Made by a program: the position numbers and the translations under genes
Notes under the pieces: model-generated
Told to the model about the DNA's origin: nothing
What the model saw: the letters and a program-made list of their open reading frames with translations, nothing else
The model's database searches: none
Assembly: GCA_038496675.1 (NCBI GenBank)
Contig: CM076653.1
Coordinates: 10,069,751-10,133,750 of the forward strand
Length of the DNA stretch: 64,000 nucleotides
From: Rachycentron canadum
Lineage: Eukaryota > Chordata > Actinopteri > Carangiformes > Rachycentridae
Direction: 5' to 3'
Shown here: piece by piece, positions 24,919 through 35,571 of the stretch
Layout of the letters: each line of letters begins with the position of its first letter
How positions within the stretch are numbered: the first letter of the stretch is position 1

Positions 24919-27044
24919 ATGGAGGTCAAGGTGAAGCTTTATCTCTATTTACAACCTCAGTGCAAAAGCTCATGATTTTTACCTTTGGAGATTATATGTT
25001 TTTTTTTTTCTTTTCTATTCTACAGGATATAAATGACTTTCTGCAGAAGTGTGGAGTAAGAAGGGACGCTGATGTTTACCAACTTAACCTCACCAGAAAG
25101 TAAGACAAACCTTTTCTTTTTGTCTCACTACAGCTGCTGTGAAAACCGAGTCACCTGCTGTTTGAATATTTAATAACAAACCTTTTTTTTTTTTTTAATG
25201 CACATTTGCTGAACAGAAAACTCACCAGTGTCCCTGACTTTTCAAGATTTCACTTTCTGAGGAAGCTGTGGCTGAATAACAACAAGGTAAAGCTTCATTT
25301 CATCATCAACAACAGGACCATTGTTTTTATTTCCATCTCATTTATTTCGGTTTTGGTTCTTTCAGATCAGAGAGCTCAGCTGTCGTTCCCTGAACTGCTG
25401 CTTGACCGAACTTTACCTTCACAATAACAGCATCAAGTCTATTACAGGTGGATTTGACTGTTAATGATGAAGTGGAAACGTAATGAATATGTAATATCCT
25501 TGCCTCCTTCATCATGGAGACGACCTCGAGTAGAGCGGTGAAAGGGTTAAAGGTGTTTTTTCTCACCTCGGGCACAAAATCTAAGGCTGATTTTGAGTTT
25601 TTACAATTTCCTTTTCAGACTTCGCTCAATTTTTGAAGCAATTTCAGGCAAACACACACTGATCAGCCATAACATTATGCAGATCCCTTAAGTCCTGAAG
25701 CTGTGAGGTGGAGCCTCCATGGATCAGACTTGTTGGTCCAGCTCATCCCACAGATGCTGGATTGGACTGAGATCTGGTTTCACAGCAGAACATTGTCCCC
25801 AGCATCACACTGCCTCCACCAGCTGCTCTTCTTCCCATAATGCAGCCTGGTGCCATGTCTTCCCCAGGTAAGGGACACACAAACACCCGACCATCCACAT
25901 GATGTAAAAGAAAACCTGGTCCCTCAGACCAGGCCGCCTTCTTCCAATGACCCCTGACCCCGTCTGTGGTCCAGTGGTTTTCCCTCCTTGGACCACTCCT
26001 GGTAGGTCCTGACCACTGCAGCCGGGGGACATCCCACAGAGCTGCAGTGTTGGAGATGGAGACCTAGTTGGTCAAAGTCAAAGTCGCTCACACCCTCACA
26101 CTTGGCCATTTTTCCCTTCTTCAACACATCAACTTCAGGACTAAATGTTCAGCCGCTGCCTCATGTACCCACCGCTGGCAGGTAACCATGGTAACCAGGT
26201 CATCAATGTCATTCACTTCACCAGTCGGTGGTTCTGATGTTACGGCTGATCAGTGTGTATTGAAGCTGCTCACAGTAGAGGGCAGACTGTGAATCAGAAA
26301 AAATACGCAAGTAAAAATGGAACAAAAGCTGCTTGATAGAAAGTTGTGTAGTTATAAAATGTCCATCTGAAAATTAGTGGAGTAAAATAGAAACGCATCA
26401 AAAACTGAGGGGAAATACAGTGTTTGAGTAAACGTTCTTGTTTGTTGCCCATCTTTGAGGTGTATATTTGTGCAAGATGAAAACCAGAATCATGCCAGAT
26501 GAACAAACCTTTGAAGACATCTGTATCCGTTCTTCCTCCCTCCTCCAGGGGCCCTACATCATCTGACCTGCCTGCGTCTTCTCTTTCTCCACAACAACCA
26601 GATCCGAGGGCTGGAGGACACGGTGCACGAGCTCAGGAGGATGCATCAGCTCCAAAACGCCAGTGGGTGATGAAAACAGTCAGGGTGCACTCTACTACAC
26701 TCATATTCACACCAATCTGTATCTGATGGTGAAATGTGACTGTTTTATTGCTTTGTATTTGCAGCTTTCTTCCTCAACCCCATCTCCCATGAGCCTGGGT
26801 ACAGACAGCATGTGATCCACTGTTTACCTTCTATCCAAGTCTTAGATAGGAAAGGTAATAAAAAGAAACGAAATCTCACACTCTTTGCCTTTTTATGGTT
26901 TGTTGCCAGTTTTCAGTGGTATGGTCTGTGTCTGGTGTGTGTTCAGAGGTGAAGCCTGATGAGAGGAGGAGATGCTTCCAGATCTACTGTCAGGACAGTC
27001 ATCGCATCCTCCAGTCCGTGGCCTTTGGCAGACGAATAAAGTAG
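24919..27044 (+). CDS. lrrc72: Leucine-rich repeat-containing protein 72
   Basis: Exons: 24919-24930, 25026-25099, 25217-25286, 25366-25447, 26549-26662, 26765-26854 and 26947-27044 (stop TAG). Every junction is GT-AG and phases fit, giving 179 residues. Visible LRR units are LRKLWLNNNKI, LTELYLHNNSI, LRLLFLHNNQI and the NPI turn; an LRRcap-like end follows (GYRQHVIHCLPSIQVLDRK), then LQSVAFGRR. This matches the LRR block of human LRRC72 (TELYLNNN, LHHNEL, YQNP, PGVELLDR, VQSIAFRG), but human LRRC72 goes on for about 100 more residues, so the fish protein is short at the C-terminus. The first exon encodes only M-E-V-K; it has a good Kozak context (aataATGG), a strong donor and phase 0, but is the least certain part. 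Function is poorly known. It ends tail-to-tail with ankmy2, as in human. Confidence 0.85.
25654..26258 (-). mobile_element. Decayed Tc1/mariner-type element in lrrc72 intron 4
   Basis: The ends are inverted repeats: ACACACTGATCAGCC at the left, and the reverse complement with GTAACATCAG variants at the right, followed by a TA. The inside matches, from memory, a widespread fish Tc1-like transposon; transposase codons read on the minus strand (for example the equivalent of FYIMWMVG at 25884-25907 is an out-of-frame remnant of the SRF..DGR region). The reading frame is broken by shifts, and at about 605 bp it is shortened, so it is not active. Confidence 0.75.
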
Positions 27045-27264
27045 ATCACAGGGAGAGAGAGGACGACGCCGGTGTGGTTCTTATTTCCTCTGCAAGCACA
27101 ATGCAAACTGTCTCCCACTGACCCAACCTGTGAATACAGGTCACGTTTATTCAGATCATGCACTGTGCCAGACCTGATAGAGCACAGGTCAGATTCAAAC
27201 TGCAGCAGTCTAGGTTTGAATCTGACCCATGATCCTTTGCTGCATGCTACCGCCGCCGCCCCCC

Positions 27265-27320
27265 CCCCCCGGGGCTGGGGTTTGAACCCAGGAACCTCCT
27301 GCCGCGAGGCGACAGTGTTT
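27265..27320. repeat. Dispersed repeat with a tRNA-B-box-like core
   Basis: GGGTTTGAACCCAGGAACCT, then CTGCCGCGAGGCGACAGTG. Related pieces are at 48908-48995 (GGTTTGAACTCAGGACCCT) and 52948-52970 (GGGTTTGAACCCAGGACGCC). No tRNA cloverleaf can be built around it. Confidence 0.55.
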
Positions 27321-27475
27321 ACCTTTTCTCATTTCCACGGCCTAATGGAGGATCAACAAGAAGAGGCTAAAAACAAGGCAACAAGACAACAAGGCAATTT
27401 TGCTGCTGCTTCCCACAGTTACACGCACGTTAAACTGAAAATGAAAATTGACTGCAAGAAATGGTGAAGATGGTT

Positions 27476-27481
27476 TTTATT
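27476..27481 (-). promoter_or_regulatory. Possible polyadenylation signal of ankmy2
   Basis: AATAAA on the minus strand about 900 bases after the ankmy2 stop. It would leave some 400 bases between the 3' ends of ankmy2 and lrrc72. No other minus-strand hexamer that I trust lies closer. Confidence 0.35.
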
Positions 27482-28227
27482 TGACATGATTGAGATCAAG
27501 TTTTTGGATCATTCAGGGCAAACAAAGCCTCATCGGACGTGTTGTTTACCTTCGGCTTCTCTGTCCATTCAGGCTGCGTCATAAATGAAAGAGTGTCACG
27601 GATTTTGTTGTTTTCTTTACCTGGAAACGATGGCTCTTGTGCTGCGTACAACAAACACTTGGTCAACAAACGATGTAGCAGATTTGTGGGAAAGAAAAAA
27701 ACAAAACAACTTTCATTCAGTTACAATTTGGAAAATCCTGAGTGTTAACATCATTTTTCACGATACACAAAAAAATAAATTCATGTTTATGTCGTATATA
27801 TTTTAAAAATATACATTTTTGGTCAATATTGTGCAGCCCTGCTATCCTCTCACAATCTACCACAAGGTTGTCAGTACAAAAAAAAAAACCAAACAAACGT
27901 CCCAATAACAAATCAAGTACAATGCAAACAGACAGCAGCTCTGATCGGCTACAGTCACTTCTTTCCCACGCAGGTTGCTACAGGTTCTTAAGGCAGATTT
28001 ACGTTCCATCGTGGATGTGAACCATTAGCTCTTCATACATTAGCCACAGATCCTCCCAGCGACCTCTACCACAAACACACCAGCCTATGCACTTCTCACA
28101 TCAACGTATGACAATGTCAACATATAAAAATGACAAAAAAAAAAAAAGATGACCGCTGTGGCACAAACCTCCCTCGGATGCTTTAGTGTCTCCCAGTCTC
28201 TGTGACAGTCTCAGGTCCATAATAAAT

Positions 28228-28233
<6 letters not shown>

Positions 28234-28291
<58 letters not shown>
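28234..28291. repeat. (CT)n microsatellite in the ankmy2 3' UTR region
   Basis: 58 bases of alternating TC about 95 bases downstream of the ankmy2 stop. If the mRNA runs to 27460, it carries a (GA)n tract. Confidence 0.95.
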
Positions 28292-28294
<3 letters not shown>

Positions 28295-28384
28295 GGACCA
28301 GTCCTTGTCTGGCTCACTGTCTCACTGTGTCTGTGGAGTATGGATGTGTTCTGGAGAAGGCGGACGCTGACGTCCCTCTGTTCC

Positions 28385-31300
28385 TCAGTTGTCAGCAGCT
28401 GTGATGGGAGTGGGGTTTGAGGTTTCTGAGGGAGCGACCTCGCTGTTGGTCTCCACTGAGAGCTCCTGTAGGGAGTCTGAGGCCTCCTGCACCGCGCTAC
28501 TCTCCTCTGAAACAGACGGATTTCGTTATGCGAGGTCTGACCTTGCTTTTAAGTTCGTGAGCAACGAGAAACTTGAGGTTGTGGTCAGTGATCATCGTGC
28601 AATTTCTGAAAGGTCCATATAAATCAGAGGTAGATGTAGTGACGCGTTATTGAAAGAAGAAAGGTGCTACAGGACTGAGCAGGCGTGTTTGTACTTCAAT
28701 CAATTCCAGATGAGCTGAGTTTGATGCTGTTTATATTGCAAAAAGCAGATACTGATGAGGTCTTGTGATGTTGGGAAACTTAAAACATAACGATAAACAG
28801 ACAATAATCCTGCTCACCCTCTTTGTCTAAATCCCACCACACAAATGAACAGGTATGTACTGTGAAACCACACCTCTCTATTTCCTGTTGGAAGTGATAA
28901 TTAAAGTAAATGTGTGCAGCCAAGATAAAATAAACACCACAGGTAATATATGCCTCTGGCTCCCACAGTAGACCTCCATGTCCTGTTTGATCATAAATCA
29001 GCTCCAGGTTCTATATTAACACTGTGGAAGTATCAAAGGTCTCAGTCCACAGAGAAATGCCCACAGCCTGTGTTCAGAAACTGAGCCTTAAAACCTTAAA
29101 AAAAGCCGTCAGGCTTTAACTTATACGCAAGTAACTTTGTGATGTCAGAAAAAAAGCGGTCAAACAGAAAAACACCACGATTTTCTTCTCGCATCAAGAC
29201 TTTATAGCGCCATGAATTCTAATGTTTGTATGTTTCCTGTTGTGCGAGGACAACGATTACTGCAGTTTAAAGTAAAAATAAAAGCTCCTCCAATAGAAAG
29301 TGCAACAGAAATTTGAGAGAAAAGGCAAACGAGCTTAAAACTGAAAACACAAAAAGAAAACTACATTGTTAAACTAATTTCTTTCCTTGAAAATTTGACT
29401 CAGCCCTATAAATGTATTTTATTGCTAGATTAACAGGAGCGATCCTAAAAGCTTTACAAAACTTTTACTTATTATTTGATAAGATCTGTATCCATCACTG
29501 GCACATCACAGATTAGACTGATTCGATTGCAGCGTTTTCTTGTTAAAGTGACGTTTCCTGTGTTTTTAAGTTACTCTAACACGAAGCAGCCTCAGACAGA
29601 TGACGTACCTTTACTCTGCTGCAGCCTCAGTTTGGCTGATTCTGCCTCCTGCTTCTCTCTCTGCTCCTGGAGCTTCTTACAGACTTTCTTGTGGGTGAAC
29701 CAGTGCATCTTCTGGCAGGCCTGGTCGCAGTAGATCACCTGGTGACCAAAACGCAAAATTCACTTTATTAGAACACGTACCTCATTAAAAGCTCCAATGA
29801 AAAAGGACAGAAGAAATATCAATAGATGTGGCCAAACTACAAAGTCATTCCTTCTACAGAGGTTAAAGAACTAATCAAGAACACAATGATGCTGCTTTGA
29901 GGGACAGATATTTTTTTTCTGTGTGTTTGTAAGATGAAAAAAAGATCAATTCTGCAGGTTGACAATGACAAAATATCTGTAAACATCTCATAAATATGGT
30001 TCTGACAGGTTTTCATTGTTTTATAAGGAGAAATCAGTTTGTGTAAATCTGTGTATATTGAAACACATCTGTAGTTTTTCTCTCACCATCTTACAGATGG
30101 AACATCTCTTCTCGGCTCCCTTCTCTCCACAGGAAGTGCAAAACTCTGCGTCCATGAAGCCGACCTGACCTGTGATGGCCTGAGTCAGCACCGACAGAGC
30201 TGTGGGGTCGTTGCCCTGTGATGAAAGGAAATGGAAAAAAAAAAAAAAGATCACAACAAGGCTTTAGTACCCTTTAATACCCCTTTTCCATGCTAACATG
30301 CTAATAAAAGCTAATTGACCCCTTTTCCACTGACAGACGAGTGAGCTACGAGCTGCTGCACAAACTGAAGAAAACTCATCTTTCACATCTCATCTCCCAG
30401 TTGTTGCTGCTATAAAAGTATCGGAGCCTCCATGAGACGCTTCAAGCAGTGATTGTGTGCATTTAAAAGTTCTTCTGGAGCCTTAGCTCACTCTTAAACG
30501 AAGGTGTAGCCACTGTGTCTCTGGTGTAACGACGTGTGACAGGTCGGTGTCTGTGCTCTGACAGAAGAGCAGGAAAAGAGGTGAAAATTTGGCTGTTGTG
30601 TTTACACCAATGCCGATTGGACCCAAAAAAAACATTTGTGTCTACTGCAGAGTCATTTGACCCAAATCTGAACACTCATTGTGGCCTTTTCCTTTGCCAA
30701 CAAAAGCAAGATGTTAGCAGGTTTTTTGACCAGTGGAAAAGAGGCATAAGAGACGCACTCTCAGTTTATGACATAAGACAGACTCAATTTTCTGGCTTTC
30801 CCTTTATTATCAGACAGGACGCTGTAGAGAGACAGGAAATGGGGCCGAAAGAGAGGGAATAACATGCAGGAAAGAGTCTGCCCTAGCTAGGATTTGCATG
30901 TCAAGAGCATTTTTGCCCACATGGTATGTGTCCCAGCCACTGAGCTGTAGGTCCGTGATTCCATTTCTATCCAAAAAAACTAAACTGAGCGCCTTAATTT
31001 TCTCATTTACTGTCATAAGAAACACAGCTGGATAGAATAATCAGTTTTCAATCAGTCCTCCAGACTCACGATCTCCACGGGAGCGATACTCCGGACCAGC
31101 TGCTGCAGCAGGGTGGCGTCGCAGTAAGGGAACTTGCGGATGCACTCTCTGATGAACTTCTCCTGATAAAGAGGAAAACCGTCGCTGTCCCGACCCTTCA
31201 GCAAACTGCAGCAGAGACACGAAGGAGATTTTAGGGAAGGTTTTCTTGGTGGAAATTCACATCACTTTATAACTGTTATAACAATATAGGAAACTTTAAA

Positions 31301-34300
31301 CTCGGGTGTGAATGCACCCAAGACGCAGATCTGATCACTCAGAGGTGGTCTGGGCCACAATGAAGGACCCTCCACTCTACTGACCTAGTCCCAACCATAG
31401 ACTAGAAAAGAGGATGTTGACTATGGGTCTGAAAAGTGAAGCCAATGCTGAAGAGCCTTAAACCTGCATTCATTTAATGGCCATCAGGGGGCGACTCCGC
31501 TGGTTGTAAAAAGAAGTCAGGTTGTATTGAAGTCTATGTGAACTGATGAGTGTAGAGCTGAAGACGCATGTAAATCTGAAAAGGACCAGAGTGACAGCAC
31601 TGACACTGAGACATGATAAGACCTCAGACGCTCCTTCATCCTTTCTACCTCCCATTAACTGCACATAAAACAGCTCTGAACCATGGACACCTTCTCCAAC
31701 ACTGTTTATCAGCATATCTGTCACAGATCTGGATACAGCTCTCTTCACCTCTTGACGAGTCCTTCCAGCTTGTCCTCGCGGTGCTTGAGGAAGGAGGCGC
31801 ACTTTCCCAGCACACAGCTGATGTAGTGCATCTTCATGGCCAGCACCTCGTTCATGTCCTGCTGCTTGATGCACTTCTCACAGATGAGCTCCATCACCCG
31901 GCGGGATTTGTCCAGAGCCTCCACCTCCGCCAGGAGGGGGTTCTCCTTCACCAGCATCACCATCTGGAAAACGCAACAAGGCCCCCTCAAGTTCTAACCT
32001 CTAGGTTTTTCTGGCAATAATCAAAGCTAATGATGCGACATGGTGACTGCAACTCGATTTGCAATTGTTTTTTTTTCATTGTTGTTTTTAATTGCTTTAA
32101 CATTTAACATGTAAAAGTGTCCGCCCCACATTTTCAGAATAAAAACTGATAGATTATATCATATTAAATTGGCAAAACTGGGTGAAGCAGTTGTCTCCTT
32201 GCTCCATGAACGGACATAATTAGGTAAAATTGAATTTTTCTCTATTTTTATTCCCTGTGAAAGAGGTGAAGAAATGAGATATTTATAAAGAGATATTAGA
32301 GGATTGTTGGATAAGGGGGGTTGAGAACAGTCCCTGTCCGGCAGTGTCCTACCTTGACAGGGTTCAGGTTGGTGCTCATGATGACCTTGTGCAGCGGTCC
32401 AGCAAGTTTGGGTGGAAGCTTAGGTTCCTTCTCCAAACCCTGGGGCTTGGTGTAGTAGTCCAGTCTGGCACGTGAGAAGAAGTTGTTGATCACTGTGACG
32501 CAGTCATGTTGCCCTGAGGAGGGAAAAAGGAGGAATGAATAAATGAATGTACTATCCGTCACATGTTTATATTTAGTCAGAGCTATTTAAGTGTAACAGT
32601 AGACAAACAGTTTGTGTCAGTGTGAACCGATTCGAGCTCAGTTCACCCACTTCAGGTCGGTTGGAGCCTCACTGACTGTCAAAGAAGTTTTAGAAGGATC
32701 CAGATGATGAGGTTAAGTTTAAAGACCATGAACAGAAGATTTAAAAACACATCTCTGTAAAATAAAAAGAATACGGACGCATCGCAATCAGACATACCAA
32801 CAAAGGCGGCCATTTGTGCAGCCGTCCTTCCGACAGAGTTGACCACGTCTGTTTCTGCTCCAGCATCCAACATCATCCACGTGATATCAGTCTTCCCTGC
32901 AGGCACAGAGGGAGAAAAGTCAACAGGGATGGGAATTTTTGATCATTTTGTTGTGACAAATCCACTTGCACATCTTAAATGTTTCACCTGTTGCACTAAC
33001 AACACACCTGACAGGCCAGCAAACATCAGCGCTGTGTATCCATGCTCATGTTCGTTGCAGTTCACATCTGCTCCGTGCTGCAGCAGCAACTTGCACATGT
33101 CGGCCTTTCCTTTGTAAGCGGCGTGCATGAGTGGGGTCATCCCGTACTGTGGGCGACACAAGAAGACTGACAGATCCTGTGCACTTCACATGGACCGCCT
33201 CACTTGTTCATTGGAAAGAAAACGGTTACCACTAAAAAAAAAGTATGAATGGACTTAAATCATGAGTATAAATGACTTTATTAAAACCACAAACAAAAGC
33301 CCATTTACACTCCCACATGTATTTTATACTTTTGGCCCTAATGAGTTTAATTAAGGGTTTAAAATGCCATGTGCATTTTCTCCATTCCTGCATTGTTCTA
33401 ATCACCTTTTCCACCATAAGTGCTATATACCGGCTTTAAAGAAATGCCACACATAAAGGGCTTGAAATAACTTATTTACATTCTCAATTACATTTCAGAA
33501 AATATTGATAATTTCCCATTATTATTTCCTGCAGCTCAAGGCAACATTAAAATGTCCTGTTTGACCAACACAATTAGTTTACATGATTACATGACTTAAT
33601 ATGAATAAACTTAGTAGCGGGTGAAAGCAGCAGAGAGAGAGAGACTTATAATGGTTTAGGACCGAGCTACACTGCAGATTCCACTGTCGTTTTAAAATCC
33701 TTCAGTTCTTCTACTGCCAGGCTTTTCAATACACACAACAAACTGTGCTCCAGAGTTATCAAGTATCCTGCCAAGCGCTATAAGAAGTGGGCTCAGTGAA
33801 TATTTTCAAACGACAGCTGCATATCTATTTAACTTGGCTTTTAAATAATTCTCTCATATTTATCTAGCTATTCTTACTCGTTTCTGTTTTTATTTTCATT
33901 TCTATATTTTATCATCTGCTGTCTCTCTTTTTATCTATTTTCATTGTCCTTCAATTTTATTGTACTATTTGACTTTTTTATTGATTTTTTTTACGAATGA
34001 ATTTTATAAATTTTTCATTGCACTTTGAGAAACATTCTCTTGTAGAAAGGTGCTCTCTAAATAAAGTTTATTATTATTATTATTATTATTAGGTCAGGGG
34101 TTGAGCCGGGGACCTGCCGCTCCGCGCTCACCATGCCCACGAGGTACGCTCTCCGACCACCTGGCCATCAGGCCGCCGCCAACATTGTTTTTCTACTTCT
34201 GTTCTGTACCAAGTAAATATTGTCAAGTAACTAATTGTTTCGGTGCTTAATGAATCACATGCATCAAATCTCACTGTGTAAAGAGGAAAAACAACTACCT

Positions 34301-35571
34301 CCACCTGTTGCCCATATCTTGCTTAAAATGTACACTACATTTTATATGTTCTTTCATGCAAAGAGTAAAGAGCACAATGTCCAAAAACTACGCACAAAGT
34401 GCTGAAAAGACTTACACAGCTTCCTTTACCTAGTCCTGTGTTCGTCTCAAACAGCTGATTTTGACAGGTGGACACAACAGCGTGTCAGAAAGACAGAAGG
34501 ACATGAAGGACCTCCTTCAAAGCCCTTCAGTGTGGAGACTCAAGTCCCCTTGTCTAACACATATGTCACTGAACAATGGAAGAGGATTTGCTAAAAGATC
34601 TTATCATGTCTTCTCTTTCACGAAAGCTGTCATCTGTCAGGAAATACATTGAAGTATTGTTTGTGGGCAACCTCGGTGAGACTGTGACGTGTTCATGACA
34701 CGTCTGATGCTTTTGTAAAGATGGTTAAATTTGAATCACAGCTCTAAGCTAATGCTTTTCCACAGTATAAAATACAAGACAAGCTCACCAGCACTTTCCT
34801 CTTTCAAATGCGTCAGTGTATTATGTTTTACAGTGTTTTGTTACCTGTGAAAATTAAAGTCTCAACTCAGTGAACATCAGCATCCTGGGATGAGAGTTTG
34901 GAGATATAAGGTATGTTTTTGGCAGTTTGCTCTTGTCATAAATCTTCAGTTACCTCATCCAAACAGTTGACGCGAACATCCTTGCAGCCAAGCAGCCTCG
35001 AAGCCTCTTGAACATTTCCTAGAAACACAAACCTGAATATTAAACCCAGCATAAATACAACACCAAGCTTTTAATGCAACTCTCAAGAGTGAACCCATCT
35101 CTCTATACTGAGTTTTTTTATCTGGAGTTATTGCTATTACTTTACCTATTATATAGCATTTATTACATTTTGCATAATCTTTTTCGTCTACAGTGCAAAC
35201 ACTTCCATAGGAACCACTTAAAAGATGAATTTTACCCTGGGAGTTGAGGTGGGAATATGACAGTAAGCTATCAGAGATAAGCTACAGATCATTAGCTGTT
35301 AGTTAACTTTAGCTGCCTCCAAACCTCCCGGTCAAAGTAACCACTAAACAAAGTGATGCGGTTTGACAAAGCAGGCACAGAGCATAAAATGTCTTAAACT
35401 GACATTATTCTGTGTTATTTGTATCATTAACTTATCACAGGAGCTAACAGGAGCTAACTGCTGCATGGTTTCCTCAGGGATTAGCTTTAGCCGAAGAGGC
35501 TTACCTGCTGTAATAACCTCAAACAACTCCTTTTCGCTTGGGGACAAGTCTCCCTTCTTCGGAGCAGACAT
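28385..35571 (-). CDS. ankmy2: Ankyrin repeat and MYND domain-containing protein 2
   Basis: ANKMY2 is an adaptor linked to ciliary adenylyl-cyclase trafficking and Hedgehog signalling. Ten minus-strand exons: 35571-35505, 35018-34954, 33146-33008, 32896-32798, 32513-32353, 31963-31749, 31205-31070, 30215-30087, 29738-29609 and 28506-28385 (stop 28387-28385). All junctions are GT-AG and in phase; the product is 420 residues (human 441). Ankyrin repeats lie at about residues 45-125 ([46 protein letters not shown]). The middle carries [20 protein letters not shown] and [14 protein letters not shown]. The MYND zinc finger is split between exons 8 and 9 with all eight ligands: C320, C323, C332, C335, C341, C345, H353, C357. 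The tail is Glu/Ser-rich and diverges from human. No BZW2 lies upstream, unlike in human. Confidence 0.97.
28965..29150. repeat. Dispersed repeat family B, copy 1
   Basis: CACAGCCTGTGTTCAGAAAC, TGAGCCTTAAAA and CTTTGTGATGTCA recur at 46370-46445 in herpud2 intron 1. Copy 1 lies in ankmy2 intron 9. Confidence 0.65.
31479..31545. repeat. Dispersed repeat family A, left-end fragment in ankmy2 intron 6
   Basis: GGCCATCAGGGGGCGACTCC, then CTGGTTGTAAAAAGAAGTCA and GAAGTCTATG match the left part of the copies at 54125 and 56480. Confidence 0.65.
34010..34175 (+). repeat. L2-type retroposon tail with (ATT)n, next to a second dispersed repeat
   Basis: TGCACTTTGAGAAAC, then GGTGCTCTCTAAATAAAG and an ATT run end a retroposon. 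The bases that follow (GAGCCGGGGACCTGCC... GGCCATCAGGCC) resemble another common fish repeat. Located in ankmy2 intron 2. Confidence 0.5.

Larger units (their letters stand above)
27045..28384. other. Tail-to-tail spacer between lrrc72 and ankmy2
   Basis: Contains 3' UTR sequence of both genes, a dispersed repeat (27265), a GTGCAGCCCTGC end of a DNA-transposon-like fragment near 27832, and the CT microsatellite. Confidence 0.7.

Noticed and set aside
27265..27320. tRNA gene
   Set aside because: Only a B-box-like GGTTTGAACCC is present; no A box or cloverleaf, and the same phrase recurs in other dispersed copies.
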